Part shown: positions 1 to 11,276 of the stretch, piece by piece
Position numbering within the stretch: position 1 is the stretch's first letter
Layout: the number at the start of each line of letters is the position of its first letter
Source: Medicago truncatula
Lineage: Eukaryota > Streptophyta > Magnoliopsida > Fabales > Fabaceae
Reading direction: 5' to 3'
Assembly (NCBI RefSeq): GCF_003473485.1
Contig: NC_053047.1
Span: 37,868,972-37,932,971, forward strand
Length of the DNA: 64,000 nt
Position numbers and translations under genes: made by a program
Notes under the pieces: generated by a model
Told to the model about the DNA's origin: nothing
Databases searched by the model: none
What the model saw: only the letters and a program-made list of their open reading frames with translations

Positions 1-1
1 A

Positions 2-3000
2 CTTGCTCGTAGAAGGGACCAGCTGGCACTATCACAAATTCTTCAAGGAATAGATTACTCAATTTTCGGCAAAATAGCAAATGCGAAGACTTCGAAAGAA
101 GCGTGGGACATATTGAAGTTGTCACATAAAGGAGTAGAGAAAGCTCAGAAATCAAAGCTGCATTCTCTACGTAGAGAATACGAAAGGTATGAAATGTCTA
201 GTTCTGAAACAGTGGATCAATATTTTACTCGTGTTATAAATCTTGTCAACAAAATGAGAGTGTATGGAGAAGATATTCAAGATAGCAAGGTGGTGGAGAA
301 AATTCTACGCACCATGCCGATGAAATATGATCATGTGGTGACTACGATATTGGAGTCCCATGATACCGATACCTTGTCGGTAGCAGAGTTGCAAGGAAGC
401 ATTGAAAGCCATGTCAACCGAATATTGGAGAAGACTAAAAAAGTAAAGGAGGAAGCCTTGAAGAGCCAGGTGAACCTCAACAACGTTGCTGAATCCAGTC
501 AGATGGGTGAAGCCAGAGCTCGTGACAATTTCAACAATGGAGGAAGAGGAAATTTCAGAGGAAGAGGTCGAGGAAGCTTTGGAGGAAGAGGACGTGGCAA
601 CTTCAACCAATGGAGAGACAACAATTACAACAATTTCAATCCATCCCATCAAGGAAAAGGTGGAAACAATTTTGGTTTCAATAACCGTGGCAGAGGAAGA
701 GGTTATTACAACCAAGAGAGAACAAATAATGGTTGTTTTAATTGTGGAAAGTATGGGCACAAAGCAACTGACTGCAGATATAAACATCAAGCAAATATGG
801 CAGAGAATTCATATCAAAATTTTGGCAAGTCTTCTCAAAATCAACATAGTTTATTTTTAGCAAGCAATACACTTTCAGAAGAAGAAAATATTTGGTATTT
901 GGACACCGGGTGTAGTAATCACATGTGTGGGAAAAAGGAATTATTTTCTTCTCTGGACGAAACGGTAAAATCTACCGTGAAGTTTGGAAATAATTCAAAT
1001 ATTCCAATTGAGGGGAAAGGCCAAATTGCTATCAGATTGAAAGATGGATCGCAAAATTTTATTGGTGATGTTTTCTATGCTCCCGGTCTTCATCACAATC
1101 TCTTAAGCATGGGACAGCTGTCTGAGAAAGATTACAACATGCAGATTCACAAAGGCTATTGCACGTTGATTGATGGAAATGGGAGATTCATCACAAAGGT
1201 AAAAATGTCTCCTAACCGCCTATTCCCTCTAAGAATTCAACATGATCAATTTCCTTGCTTGAGTTCAATAATTCCAAATGATGATTGGTTGTGGCACATG
1301 AGATTTGGTCACTTTCATTTTTCTGGATTGAATTATCTGTCACGAAAAGAATATGTTTCTGGTTTGCCTGTTGTGAAAATTCCAAGTGGTGTATGCGAGA
1401 CATGTCAAATGGGAAAGAAGCATAGAGAATCATTTCCAACCGGAAAGTCTTGGAGAGCAAAGAAACTCTTGGAGATCGTTCATTCAGATTTGTACTCGGT
1501 TGAAATACCAACACCTAGTGGATGCAGGTATTTTATTACTTTCATTGATGATTTTAGCAGAAAGGCATGGGTATATTTTCTGAAGCAGAAATCAGAAGCT
1601 GTTGATTCCTTCAAGACATTCAAAGCGTTCGTAGAAAAACAAAATGGTTGTCTAATCAAAGCACTAAGAACAGACAGAGGCCAAGAATACCTCGTCGGCA
1701 CAGATTTCTTTGAGCAACATGGAATCCAACATCAATTGACAACAAGATATACTCCTCAACAAAATGGAGTAGCTGAAAGGAAGAACAGAACAATCATGGA
1801 TATGGTGAGATGTATGTTGAAAGCCAAACAAATGCCAAAGGAATTTTGGGCAGAAGCAGTTGCTACTGCAGTTTATATTTTGAACAGATGTCCAACAAAA
1901 AGTGTTCAAGAGAAGACTCCCGAAGAAGCATGGAGTGGAAGGAGGCCCTCAATCAGGCACCTCAGAGTTTTTGGATGTATTGCTTATGCTCATGTACCAG
2001 ATCAAATCAGAAAGAAGTTAGATGATAAAGGCGAGAGATGTATTTTTATTGGCTACTGCTCAAATTCAAATGCCTATAAGCTTTACAATCCAGAGACCAA
2101 GAAGGTGATCATCAGTAGAGATGTGACATTTGATGAAGGAGGAATGTGGAATTGGTCATCAAAGTCACAAAAGGAGCCGATTGTAACTCCAAATGATTAT
2201 GAAGAGGAAGATGAGCATGTAGATACAACACCTGATGAGCCTGATGAGCCAGAAACATCGAACAGAGAAAAAAGGAATCGAAGATTACCAGCTCGACTAC
2301 AAGATTGTGTTTTGGGTACCGACAATGACCCATCTGATGAAGAGATCATTAACTTTGCTTTGTTTGCAGATTGTGAGCCAGTTACTTTTGAAGAAGCCTC
2401 GCGTGATGAAAATTGGATAAAAGCTATGGATGAAGAAATCAATGCAATTGAGAAGAATAAAACATGGGAGCTGACTGAATTACCACCAGACAAGAAGCCA
2501 ATAGGAGTGAAGTGGGTGTACAAGACAAAGTACAAACCCAGTGGTGAGATTGATCGCTATAAAGCGAGGCTGGTGGCTAAAGGCTACAAAGAAAAACCAG
2601 GTATTGATTATTTTGAAGTAATTGCTCCTGTTGCGAGATTAGATACAATTCGCATGCTTATTTCACTCTCATCTCAAAATAACTGGAAAATACATCAAAT
2701 GGATGTTAAGTCTGCATTTCTTAATGGTACTTTGGAAGAAGAAGTGTATGTTGAGCAGCCTGCAGGATATGTGGTTAGAGGAAAGGAGGATAAAGTATAT
2801 AGATTGAAGAAAGCATTGTATGGCTTGAAGCAGGCGCCAAGAGCATGGTACAAAAAGATTGATTCTTATTTTATTCAAAACGGCTTTCAGAGATGTCCAT
2901 TCGAGCACACACTCTACATCAAATTCATCGATCCTGGAGATGTTCTTATTGTGTGCCTCTATGTCGATGATCTGATATTCACCGGTAACAATTCAAAGAT

Positions 3001-3904
3001 GATCGCTGAATTCAGGGAGGCTATGATAAGTTATTTTGAAATGACAGATTTGGGCCTGATGTCCTATTTTCTCGGCATTGAGGTCATTCAACAGAAGGAT
3101 GGAATCTTTATCTCTCAGAAGAAGTATGCAAGTGATATTTTGAAGAAATTCAAGATGGAGCATTCAAAGCCAATTTCCACGCCGGTTGAAGAAAAGTTGA
3201 AGCTGACAAGAGAAAGCGATGGTAAAAGGGTAGACTCAACTCATTACAAAAGTTTGATTGGAAGTTTGAGATATTTGACTGCAACAAGGCCAGATATAGT
3301 ATATGGAGTTGGTTTACTTAGCAGATACATGGAGGATCCGTGTGTTAGTCACTTGCAAGGAGCCAAGAGGATTCTTCGTTATATTAAAGGTACTCTGACC
3401 GAAGGAATTTTTTATGGTAATAATAGTGATGTGAAGCTTGTTGGATATACAGATAGTGATTGGGCAGGAGATACAGAAACAAGAAAAAGCACGTCAGGGT
3501 ACGCATTTCATCTAGGAACCGGTGCAATATCATGGTCTTCGAAGAAACAACCTGTGGTTGCTCTTTCAATAGCAGAAGCAGAATATATAGCAGCAACCAG
3601 TTGTGCTACTCAAACAGTGTGGCTGAGAAGAATTTTAGAAGTGATGCATCATGAGCAGAACACTCCTACAAAGATATATTGTGATAACAAGTCAGCAATT
3701 GCATTGAGCAAAAATCCAGTTTTTCATGGACAGTCCAAGCATATTGACATCCGGTTTCACAAGATACGAGAGTTAATTGCTGAGAAAGAAGTGGTGATCG
3801 AGTACTGTCCCACTGAAGAGCAAATTGCAGATATTTTTACAAAGCCATTGAAGATTGAGTCATTTTACAAATTGAAGAAAATGTTTGGAATGATGAAAGC
3901 TTGA
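2..3904 (+). CDS. copia gag-pol polyprotein, N-terminus missing
   Basis: The frame is open from base 2 to the TGA at 3902-3904, 1300 residues, and no start codon belongs to it in this window. Seen in order: gag (UBN2-like) region; Arg/Gly/Asn-rich stretch; zinc knuckle CX2CX4HX4C at 734-775; aspartic protease DTG at 901-909; integrase zinc-binding region with WHxRFGH near 1291 and CxxC near 1395; integrase core with the catalytic triad D (1487), D (1673) and E (1775); reverse transcriptase with YVDD at 2960-2971; RNase H with TDSDWAGD near 3449 and DNKSAIAL near 3682. Complete copia polyproteins are usually about 1300-1450 residues, so little is missing. No frameshift or stop was found, so the enzymes may be competent; activity is not shown. 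Confidence 0.95.
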   Translation, partial: LARRRDQLALSQILQGIDYSIFGKIANAKTSKEAWDILKLSHKGVEKAQKSKLHSLRREYERYEMSSSETVDQYFTRVINLVNKMRVYGEDIQDSKVVEKILRTMPMKYDHVVTTILESHDTDTLSVAELQGSIESHVNRILEKTKKVKEEALKSQVNLNNVAESSQMGEARARDNFNNGGRGNFRGRGRGSFGGRGRGNFNQWRDNNYNNFNPSHQGKGGNNFGFNNRGRGRGYYNQERTNNGCFNCGKYGHKATDCRYKHQANMAENSYQNFGKSSQNQHSLFLASNTLSEEENIWYLDTGCSNHMCGKKELFSSLDETVKSTVKFGNNSNIPIEGKGQIAIRLKDGSQNFIGDVFYAPGLHHNLLSMGQLSEKDYNMQIHKGYCTLIDGNGRFITKVKMSPNRLFPLRIQHDQFPCLSSIIPNDDWLWHMRFGHFHFSGLNYLSRKEYVSGLPVVKIPSGVCETCQMGKKHRESFPTGKSWRAKKLLEIVHSDLYSVEIPTPSGCRYFITFIDDFSRKAWVYFLKQKSEAVDSFKTFKAFVEKQNGCLIKALRTDRGQEYLVGTDFFEQHGIQHQLTTRYTPQQNGVAERKNRTIMDMVRCMLKAKQMPKEFWAEAVATAVYILNRCPTKSVQEKTPEEAWSGRRPSIRHLRVFGCIAYAHVPDQIRKKLDDKGERCIFIGYCSNSNAYKLYNPETKKVIISRDVTFDEGGMWNWSSKSQKEPIVTPNDYEEEDEHVDTTPDEPDEPETSNREKRNRRLPARLQDCVLGTDNDPSDEEIINFALFADCEPVTFEEASRDENWIKAMDEEINAIEKNKTWELTELPPDKKPIGVKWVYKTKYKPSGEIDRYKARLVAKGYKEKPGIDYFEVIAPVARLDTIRMLISLSSQNNWKIHQMDVKSAFLNGTLEEEVYVEQPAGYVVRGKEDKVYRLKKALYGLKQAPRAWYKKIDSYFIQNGFQRCPFEHTLYIKFIDPGDVLIVCLYVDDLIFTGNNSKMIAEFREAMISYFEMTDLGLMSYFLGIEVIQQKDGIFISQKKYASDILKKFKMEHSKPISTPVEEKLKLTRESDGKRVDSTHYKSLIGSLRYLTATRPDIVYGVGLLSRYMEDPCVSHLQGAKRILRYIKGTLTEGIFYGNNSDVKLVGYTDSDWAGDTETRKSTSGYAFHLGTGAISWSSKKQPVVALSIAEAEYIAATSCATQTVWLRRILEVMHHEQNTPTKIYCDNKSAIALSKNPVFHGQSKHIDIRFHKIRELIAEKEVVIEYCPTEEQIADIFTKPLKIESFYKLKKMFGMMKA

Positions 3905-3918
3905 TTTAAGGGAGGCAA

Positions 3919-4264
3919 TGTTAGAAATTAAATCAAGAAATATCTAGAAGAGTATAGAAGCTTGGAGTTACTCTTTGTCATTAAGAGTTAAAAATATCTA
4001 TATTATGTAGCACCACCTAGAATAATCTTGTAACCAAAAGAATAATCTAGTGCTGATTGTACACCACCTCTATAGGAATAATCTAGCACCATCCATAGCT
4101 AGAAAAATCTAGTAACCGACATTAAGTTTAAGAGCCTATAAAAGGCACATGCTTGTACCATATTGTATCATCAAGTCTTCGACAATAAAATTGGTGTGTG
4201 TTCAAAGAAATTCTCCATTGTTCTCTTAGTTATAACTTTGTGAGTTTGTGTCCCACTGATATCA
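3919..4264 (+). repeat. 3' LTR of the copia element
   Basis: It begins with TGTTAGAAAT directly after the purine tract. It contains a plausible LTR promoter (CCTATAAAAGGC near 4136) and an AATAAA-type signal near 4184, as expected for U3-R. No second LTR is in the window, so the right end is a guess from the nearest CA. Confidence 0.7.
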
Positions 4265-5330
4265 AGACTTAAGTGCAGAAGACAACAACTTCTGACCAAT
4301 TGGTACATGAGAGAGATAATTTAACCGGATGCATGATCCTAAATGCACAAAGAGAATCAGAAAATATTACTCCAAAATTATTATGAACAGAGAGAACGTG
4401 TTCATCACCCGGGATCATGAAGCACATTTTCAATTTAAAGGAGTGTAGTTCAATATCTCCACAAAAAAACAGCAAGAGTATGAGAACCATATGCAAAAAT
4501 TATGCAAGGAATAACTGAAGAAGAAGAAGAAGTATACTTCAAAATATATTTAGAATCAAATGTCATGTGATGAGTGGCACCAAAATCAATAATCCAAGTA
4601 TTCCAAGAATAACTCTTATCACCCATTTCCAGATAAAAAACTTCGAAATTGTTTCCATTAACTTTTTCCATGACAGAAAACAAGAGATTCCGAAGAAAAA
4701 AATGCAATGAACAAACCAACACGAGACCAACACCAATAGCGAACAAATAAAAATAAAGAGGTTACAACAATGATCTTGATGCCAATAGGCTGACGGCTTG
4801 TGGTAACAACCAACATTAGATTAAAGGAGGATCCCATGATGAATCCCGGAGATTTTGGAGATGAACAACGGTGAGAAGAGTGGTGTGTGATATTAACGCG
4901 TGGATAATAACGACTCGAGTGGGCGTCACTTGCCGGCACAAAACCAACGTGTGGAGGGACCTAAGACTGTTGACGGTGTCGGGGTTTCTTATGTTCGACT
5001 TGGATTTCTGAGGTGCTGCTTATCGTATGATGATCGGAGCAAAATATGCAGTATAGGTCTTCCTAACGCGCATGAACCGTAACAAAGGTTGTGTGTTCAA
5101 ACACTGCGTATTGTTGTAAATAAAATGAAGAAAATTCTATTTTGAATAAACACAAACTGGCCAAAGGGAAAGAGGAAAAATGCCATGAAGGCTATAAAAC
5201 AAAAACACAAAATTGTGATAGAAACCGTAACAAAGTTGGATAGAAACAGAGGAAACCGTGATTACGACTATTAGGATTTACGCGGAAGCAAGACCCCAAA
5301 ATCGGGAGCTCGTGATACCATGCAAGGGTA
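4265..5330 (-). mobile_element. degenerate copia relic, opposite strand
   Basis: On the minus strand, 4746 down to 4265 encodes a decayed copia protease and start of the pre-integrase region: WIIDFGATHHMT (normally DSGAT) near 4600, then a VIFSDSLCAF-like stretch near 4370, broken by stops and frame changes. Further upstream on that strand, 5310-5322 reads TGGTATCACGAGC, close to the initiator-Met tRNA primer-binding site of copia elements, so the segment between should be leader and gag, although gag itself is not recognisable. The intact copia element ends where this relic begins, so it may have inserted into it. Confidence 0.6.
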
Positions 5331-5443
5331 TACGATACGCACCACCGAGGTGGAGGTGGCCGACTTAATTACATCAGTCACTATATGGGACGGTCGACCC
5401 ACGAAGACATTACTCGGCCTCAAGCGGGAATTGACAATTAAGG

Positions 5444-5681
5444 GTGTGTTTGGATGGAGGGTTTAGGAGGGGAAGGGAGGGGAGGGTTCACTTTTCATTG
5501 TTAAATTAGGACAGTATGAAATGTCTTTTAAAAAGTCAACATATTAACATGATAAACAATAATATAATACTTCAATCACACTTGATTTATTTTATAAAAA
5601 CATGTTATATAGTCCGTAGTTTAAAAAATAAAACTAAACCCTCCACTCCCTTCCCCTCCTAAACCCTCAATCGAAACACAC
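5444..5681. mobile_element. MITE with about 50-bp terminal inverted repeats
   Basis: The left end (GTGTGTTTGGATGGAGGG, then a G-rich tract) is the reverse complement of the right end with only a few differences over roughly 50 bp. The interior is AT-rich and non-coding. Length about 238 bp. A clear target duplication was not found, so the superfamily is left open. Confidence 0.75.
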
Positions 5682-7093
5682 TAGCATGTGTTACTCTCAG
5701 CCACCACGTAGTAGCATAATAATCTTTGGGACAGGTTCCCCACCTGGATTTGGACATGACAATGAAACTGAAATTCATGGTTCTGATAGCCATAAAGTTT
5801 CTTGACTTCCCATGGAGAATGAAGAAGAGAATCCTTTTTTTTTTTCTCGCTATATTTTTCTTATCTTCTATTATTACTTTTAGAGAAGAGAAGGAGGAGC
5901 TATTAGTAGGTTTAATGGAATGAGCTAACCTCTTACAACATAGCAAACAGTTTGAATCCCGATCGAGAGAAGTGCGTACATTTAGTGTCGAACAACTCTT
6001 AAATATGATTTCCTCCAATGAAAAATGAAAAAAGAAAAATAACAATGACGATGCTTAAATATGAGTTCCTCCAATGGACTCATAATTGCAGCTCACATAA
6101 TAAAAAGTTACTGGAACATTATGTTTGAATGCGACTTTGATCTTAGAATCTCTAGACGTTAAACTCTTTAAAAATTAACAATGCAATAAATTGGTAAAAA
6201 AAAAAAAAAAAATTTGTGTTCACCCTCCAGTTTTTTGGGACTATAGTAATTTAGAGTTCCGTAAAAAAAAAAGTAATTTGAAATTTAGCTGGAAGATACA
6301 TAAAGTCTAGGGAAAAACTCATACCATAAGCATAATTTTTTTTTTCGGTTACAAGCGTAAAACTTTTTGTTACATATTAATATAATTATATATTAAATGC
6401 AGCTTTAGTCCTATAGTTTAACTTAAACATGGTTTTAGTCCTCTAAACCTCTTGTTTCTAAATATGAGATTTTAGTCTATTTTTAGAAGTTTCAAGATTG
6501 TTTTCACTACTCAATTCAATCAGTAAACAAAAAATTTCGTCCGAATTAACATTGTTACATTATATATATAGTGAATAAACCATAGTTAGTTAATATGTAA
6601 ATTATGGTTTGTTGGTTGGTTAGATAGTTAAAAGTTAGTTAGACTAACTCACCCCTATAAATAGCTCTCACCATTGTAATCTCTAGTTATCTTTTATCAA
6701 TCTATTCATTCTATAATGAGTTTTTATCGGTATCTTCCACATGAGTATTTTTATGCTTACTTTCTTGCTGATTAATATGATCTTTATCCTTGAGATTCCA
6801 TGATTAGTAACATATACCATGATTGAACCCATGATTCTTTACTGACTCAAGTTGATTACTCCTAATCCTTAAAAAAAGTTGATTTCCTTGTGTTAATGTT
6901 TTCCCGCAATCTTGATCGAACAACAACCACCGATTCTGATTGCATGAATGCATGAAATTGCTTACTACAACAAATCTTTAACCTTAGTTCACACAAACTC
7001 GCATTAATACATTAGTTATACTGAAAAATAAGTTAGTTTGTTCTGAATCTGAAATTTTTGTAGGAAAAAAAATGGAAAAGAAGAGAAACTTAC
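5682..7093. other. non-coding stretch before the orphan MATE exon
   Basis: No gene is recognisable. About 6560-6720 has a TATA box (CCTATAAATAG near 6654) and resembles the tail of an LTR, but without partner or primer site. From about 6840 to 7093 the sequence resembles intron 1 of MATE gene A (around 21230-21741), so the duplication that produced the orphan exon extends into its intron. Confidence 0.5.
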
Positions 7094-7336
7094 CAATAAA
7101 CTGAAACCAGTAACAGAAGCAAAAGAAGTAGCCATGGAAGCACCAGAGAGAGATAACTCACCAAGATGACCAACAAACATAAGTGAAATAATATTGATAC
7201 CATAATTTAAGAGTGTAACTGATATCAATGGTCCTGATAACCATAATTGTGTCTTCACTTCTTCAACCAATTTTCTTCTTTCTTCTTCCTTGTTTTGTTT
7301 TGTTTCTTCAACAATCAATGAAGAATGAAGAGACAT
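7094..7336 (-). pseudogene. orphan first exon of a MATE transporter
   Basis: An intact exon 1 with ATG at 7336 and a GT donor after 7094. It encodes 81 residues nearly identical to exon 1 of MATE gene A (start [19 protein letters not shown], then the first membrane segment with [10 protein letters not shown] and FVGHLGE). The downstream exons should lie below 7093, but 4265-7093 holds no trace of the AMASALDT/CGQSYG exon or later ones, and copia sequence lies beyond. Part of the gene has therefore been lost, or only its 5' end was duplicated. The exon and its splice donor are undamaged, which suggests recent loss. Confidence 0.85.
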
Positions 7337-8188
7337 GTTTTAGTTTTGATTTTCTTTCTCTGTGTTTCTTTCTACCTCTTGTATTATTAGTTTCACCTAT
7401 TTTTTGTCCTGTCAATTAATATCTGTCAGAAATCATTGTCAAAAATAAATCTGTCTGAAATAAAGTCTCAGACTTTGTTCGGTCTTGATTTAAAAAATAT
7501 GGAATAATAAAAAAAATAAAAATAGAGAAAAAATAATTAAAAATGGAATCGGAAGAAGAATCACGGTGGTTAATTGGTAGTTTTGATTATAATGTGCATG
7601 CAATTTATGCACTTTGTTTTCTCCTTTTTTTTTTTTTGGGTACAATTTGTTTTCTCCTTTCTATTCAATGGCTAAACTGGCTAAAATATTATGAGGGGTT
7701 GAATTGAAAGAAAATAAATTATTATTTGAAAATTAACATGTTATTAAACTATTATATAAATAAAATAATTCACCTTGTCAAAAAAAAAAAATTAATTCAA
7801 CAAAATTTAAGTAACACAAGGAAAGAAAGAAAAAACTAACATTAACTATTTAAAAAATAAATAAATAGTTTAATTATTTAAGGCCTTTAACCAGCGCCCC
7901 GAGCACCGGTTAATATTTCCTATATTTTTATCGTGTCAACAACCTCGAACATACTCCATATTCTTTTGGGAGTCTTAGAAATCTTTCAAACATTCCAAAT
8001 TGACCATAAGGTGGAGTGCCAAATCAGTAGCAAACAAGCAACAACTTTCCAAGAGAGTAAAAATGTTGAGGAGGGCACTACCATGGAAAGACCAAGCCAA
8101 GGAAAAATCATATATCACACAACTACTTTTAAACCCACATGTTGTAAATAAGTGGTCCTCCGTCTCCAACTTGGCACCACATACAACT
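7337..8188. other. former promoter region of the orphan MATE exon and AT-rich DNA
   Basis: The first 90 bp match the leader of MATE gene A (from 21985). The rest is AT-rich with several poly-A/T runs; no coding sequence is supported. Confidence 0.5.
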
Positions 8189-8405
8189 CACTACAAGAAA
8201 CAAAAGTGATTTGCTTCGGTGCGATTAGTAGCTAGCTCGTAACTAATTTCTAGCAAAACAAGTTTAGCTACTGTTTATTTGTGAATCATACTGATAGTAG
8301 CATGGATTGGGCGGAAAATTATCTACCAAAATATTTCCTAGCTAATTGGTAACTAATATTAATAAAATCCTAGCTACTTCCATATTAATACGAAGCATTG
8401 TAGTG
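8189..8405. mobile_element. possible small CACTA-type element
   Basis: CACTACAAGAAA at 8189-8200 is the typical terminus of plant CACTA transposons, and GCATTGTAGTG ends at 8405 as an imperfect inverted copy. The flanking three bases do not match, so the right border is uncertain. Confidence 0.35.
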
Positions 8406-9295
8406 TTCAACAATTTATGTTTCCTAACTATTTCGCTGAATATTGCCAAAATAATTCCACACTAATTCCGAGAACAAGAAGTCTGAGCGTGTTGCAATTC
8501 TGAAAGAAGATTCGGTGGTTCTGAGGTTTCATACAATAGAAAAATAAAATTGAAGTTAATCATAGAATAAAATTGAAGTTAATCATAGAAAATTGGATGA
8601 AAATTCTGCAAAGAAGTGAAGATCAGAGGTTTCCTACCGATTACACACCTCACCTAGCCACGTTGGATAAAAAAATATCGCATATTTGTGACCCTATAAA
8701 ATTTTCCAACATGTAGTTTTAATCTTTTTTTATTTTTATGAAAGCATGTTTACAACATTAATTGGTTAGATATATTTTTTATGCCTCTAAAAATTTCCTT
8801 TTAACCTTGATCTCTCTAAATTTTTTAGTTACCAATTTATTCCCTAATTGTTTACAAAAGATCATATTGCATGTCCCAAGCAACTCTTTTTATGGCATGT
8901 AATTTGATAACACCTTATAATATTACTAGCTTAATATTTAAACTATTTAATCTTTATTTATTTTTCTATAAATAACAATTAAAGATTATATTTTTAAACA
9001 AAAAGTTAAGTATTCGGTTAATAATATTTTATGGTCTTAGCAACGATATGTCATTAAAAAAGGTAACTTAGCATATGTAACGTGATCTTTTAAACAATGA
9101 AAAGACTGAAATTGTTAAGAGAAAATTTAGAGGAACCAAAGTTTAAAGTAAATTATTAGAGGGACTAAAATAAATTATATTTCTTAAATTAAAAATTGGT
9201 ATATTTTAAGGGACTAAAAACATATTTATCGTTAAATTAAATATTAAGTTCTAAATGATGAAAGCTAAAGATAAAAGTAATGAAAATCTAGACCT
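8406..9295. other. AT-rich intergenic DNA
   Basis: No gene. Around 9070-9230 there are eroded phrases such as 'gagggactaaaa' and 'gggactaaaaacatatttatc', the hallmark of the legume MITE family seen complete at 10742-11267. Confidence 0.45.
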
Positions 9296-10573
9296 AGAAA
9301 TCAAATTTCCGACTTGTGTTTTCTTGATAAACTTTTTCATAATGATCTAAACATGGCACTAAATGTCGTTGGTTGTACCCTAGGAAGCCTGATTCGAATA
9401 ACAAAGATACAAATGGTAAGGGTAAAGAAAAAGTACCGATGAAAAAACCTGCATGGCTGCCGTTGAAGGACAATCCTTCGGGAACGGGTTCCTCCAAAGC
9501 ATTTGAAGCCCCCCCCCCCCCCGTTCCAACCAGATCAGCTTTGACTGATGCCCCTAAGAGTCCGCAGCAAAGTGCACCACAAGACACATCTTTTTCATTT
9601 GCACTGGAAAATGTGACTGACGACATTATTCCACGCACTTTGCCGTCTAGTACGGTGTTTGAAGTGGAACCCCTTGTTGAGAATGTGGAGCTGTCTATTC
9701 CTTCCCCTACGACACATGATGATGTGCAAGATGTTGCAGCAACAACACTTCAAGATGTTATGGTGGTGGAACGGTCGACACACAATCAAGGAATACCAAT
9801 TGCTAAATCAAATGATGTTATAGCTGAAAGTGATGACACAAATGTTTATACAAATGATGTTACAGCTGAAAAAGTTGTTAATAACATGGAGATTAGCGCA
9901 TCTGCTATGCCCCTTGACATCCAAATGATGCGCTGCAGCACCCAATCCCCACACTAGCTAATGATGGGCATATTTTGCATTCTAATGATGATGCAGTCGT
10001 CCAGTTTTTGGAGGCTCAACGAATTCAGCCACTTCAAGTCACTACTGTGCAACAACAAGAGGCACACATCAGCAAAAACATTCAGAGTGGTTTGGATTTA
10101 TGGGCTAGAATTCGTGAGTATGACCAACGGACTGCCGAGGAGGGATTTACGCAAGTATTAAGCAAGAAGCAAAAACAAACAAGGAAGAACCAAGTATTGG
10201 GAAAGCCGCCGTATAACACTCGTACAAGCGGTGGTCCTTCTCCATCTATCCAATGAATTTGGTTTATTGGAACGTCCGAGGTAAGTGCTGTGCTGATATG
10301 GTTAGACACCCTTCCGGCGGAGTTACATATGGATCTCTTGTGTGAAAGGTTGACTTGCTTAAGTACAAATTTCCATAGTCTTTTGTAGCTTGTTCTCATT
10401 TTTTTTCCTTTGTTTTTTGAGGGTTTTGGCCTAGTCCCCCCTCTTGTATATATTTTTTCCCCTTTTTTTAATAAAATTTTGAGTTTGGCGGCATAGGATG
10501 GAGGTTTTCCGGTGTGCCAATCTAATTGCCATGTCAATGTCCTTACTCCTTGCTTAGCAAAAAAAAAAAAAAT
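9296..10573 (+). mobile_element. LINE remnant: ORF1 C-terminus, start of ORF2, 3' end with poly-A
   Basis: The sequence begins at the end of an ORF1 zinc knuckle (HGTKCRWLYPRKPD from about 9352) and continues through a low-complexity ORF1 tail, including a run of 14 C (9509-9522). One frame runs to a stop at 9955-9957 and a second continues to 10254-10256 with FTQVLSKKQKQ and PYNTRT, the usual end of plant LINE ORF1. Directly after, NLVYWNVRG (10256-10282) is the start of the ORF2 endonuclease. The reading is then lost and a typical LINE 3' end with GTTTTGGCCTAGTCC and a poly-A tract at 10560-10573 follows. Almost all of ORF2 (endonuclease, reverse transcriptase) is therefore deleted, and the copy cannot move on its own. 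Confidence 0.75.
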
Positions 10574-10690
10574 CGTATAAGTCCTTACTCCTTGCTTGTC
10601 AAAAAAATTTTGAGTTTGGCAGCATAGGATGGAGGTTTTCCTGATGCATGTCCTTACTCCTTGCTTAGCAAAAAAAAAAATCTAAACATG
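10478..10690 (+). repeat. repeated LINE tail segments
   Basis: The segment TTTTGAGTTTGGCGGCATAG...CCTTGCTTAGCA plus poly-A at 10478-10573 is repeated with few changes at about 10605-10680, and a shorter piece (GTCCTTACTCCTTGCTT) stands between. This looks like tandem duplication or nested insertion of truncated LINE 3' ends. Confidence 0.6.
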
Positions 10691-10741
10691 GCTAAAAAAA
10701 ACGTATTAAAAAATTTACAAGTTTAATGATCATTAAACAAA

Positions 10742-11267
10742 GGGTTAAATATGTTTTTGGTCCCTATAAAATTGGGACTTTTTAAGTTTAGTCCTTACTT
10801 AATTTTAATAGTTCTTTTAGTCCCGAAAAAAAAAATCTGCATTCAGTATAAGTCCTTACTCAATTCAAATCTGTTTAATTTATGCTTAAACTCTTGAGTT
10901 TTTTCAGACGTGTTAAGAACATTACTAAAAGTTCCTCTGCTAAAAATTGTCGCAAAATTTATTTCTACGTCCAGATTTTGTTTATTTTATCTTTAACTTT
11001 TTTCATTTTAAAAAAATTATATTTAACTCGTTTCATGTTAAAAAATTATAAATTTTAGTAAATGAACCCTTCATAGTGTTCTAAACTTGTCTAAAAAAAA
11101 TCGTTCAAAAATTTAAGAGTTTAAGGATAATTAAACAAACTTAGTTGTAGTAGAGACTAAAATTAGAGATAATTTTTTTTTGTATGGAGTAAAAAACCTA
11201 TTAAAATTAAGTAAAGAATAAACTTAAAAGTTCCCAATTTTATAGGGACCAAAAACATATTTAATCC
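10742..11267. mobile_element. Mutator-type MITE with 9-bp target duplication
   Basis: The ends GGGTTAAATATGTTTTTGG and its complement at the right are terminal inverted repeats of about 70 bp, including the phrase for GGTCCCTATAAAATTGGGA. The flanks carry an exact 9-bp direct repeat, TTAAACAAA, at 10733-10741 and 11268-11276, the target length of Mutator-like elements. The interior has no reading frame, so the element is non-autonomous. Confidence 0.88.
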
Positions 11268-11276
11268 TTAAACAAA

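Larger units (their letters stand above)
1..4264 (+). mobile_element. Ty1/copia LTR retrotransposon, 5' end outside window
   Basis: The window opens inside the gag gene of a copia element. Domain order is gag, CCHC zinc knuckle, protease, integrase, reverse transcriptase, RNase H, which is diagnostic for copia as opposed to gypsy. A purine-rich tract at 3908-3918 follows the stop codon and is immediately followed by a TG that begins the 3' LTR. The 5' LTR and start of gag lie upstream of base 1, so LTR identity and the target-site duplication cannot be checked here. The coding part is undamaged, suggesting a fairly recent insertion. The right border is estimated at the CA at 4264, where sequence related to an opposite-strand copia pol gene begins; it could be off by tens of bases. 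Confidence 0.92.

Noticed and set aside
7933..8209. Open frames on both strands near 8 kb
   Set aside because: No domain, no splice partners, AT-rich intergenic setting.
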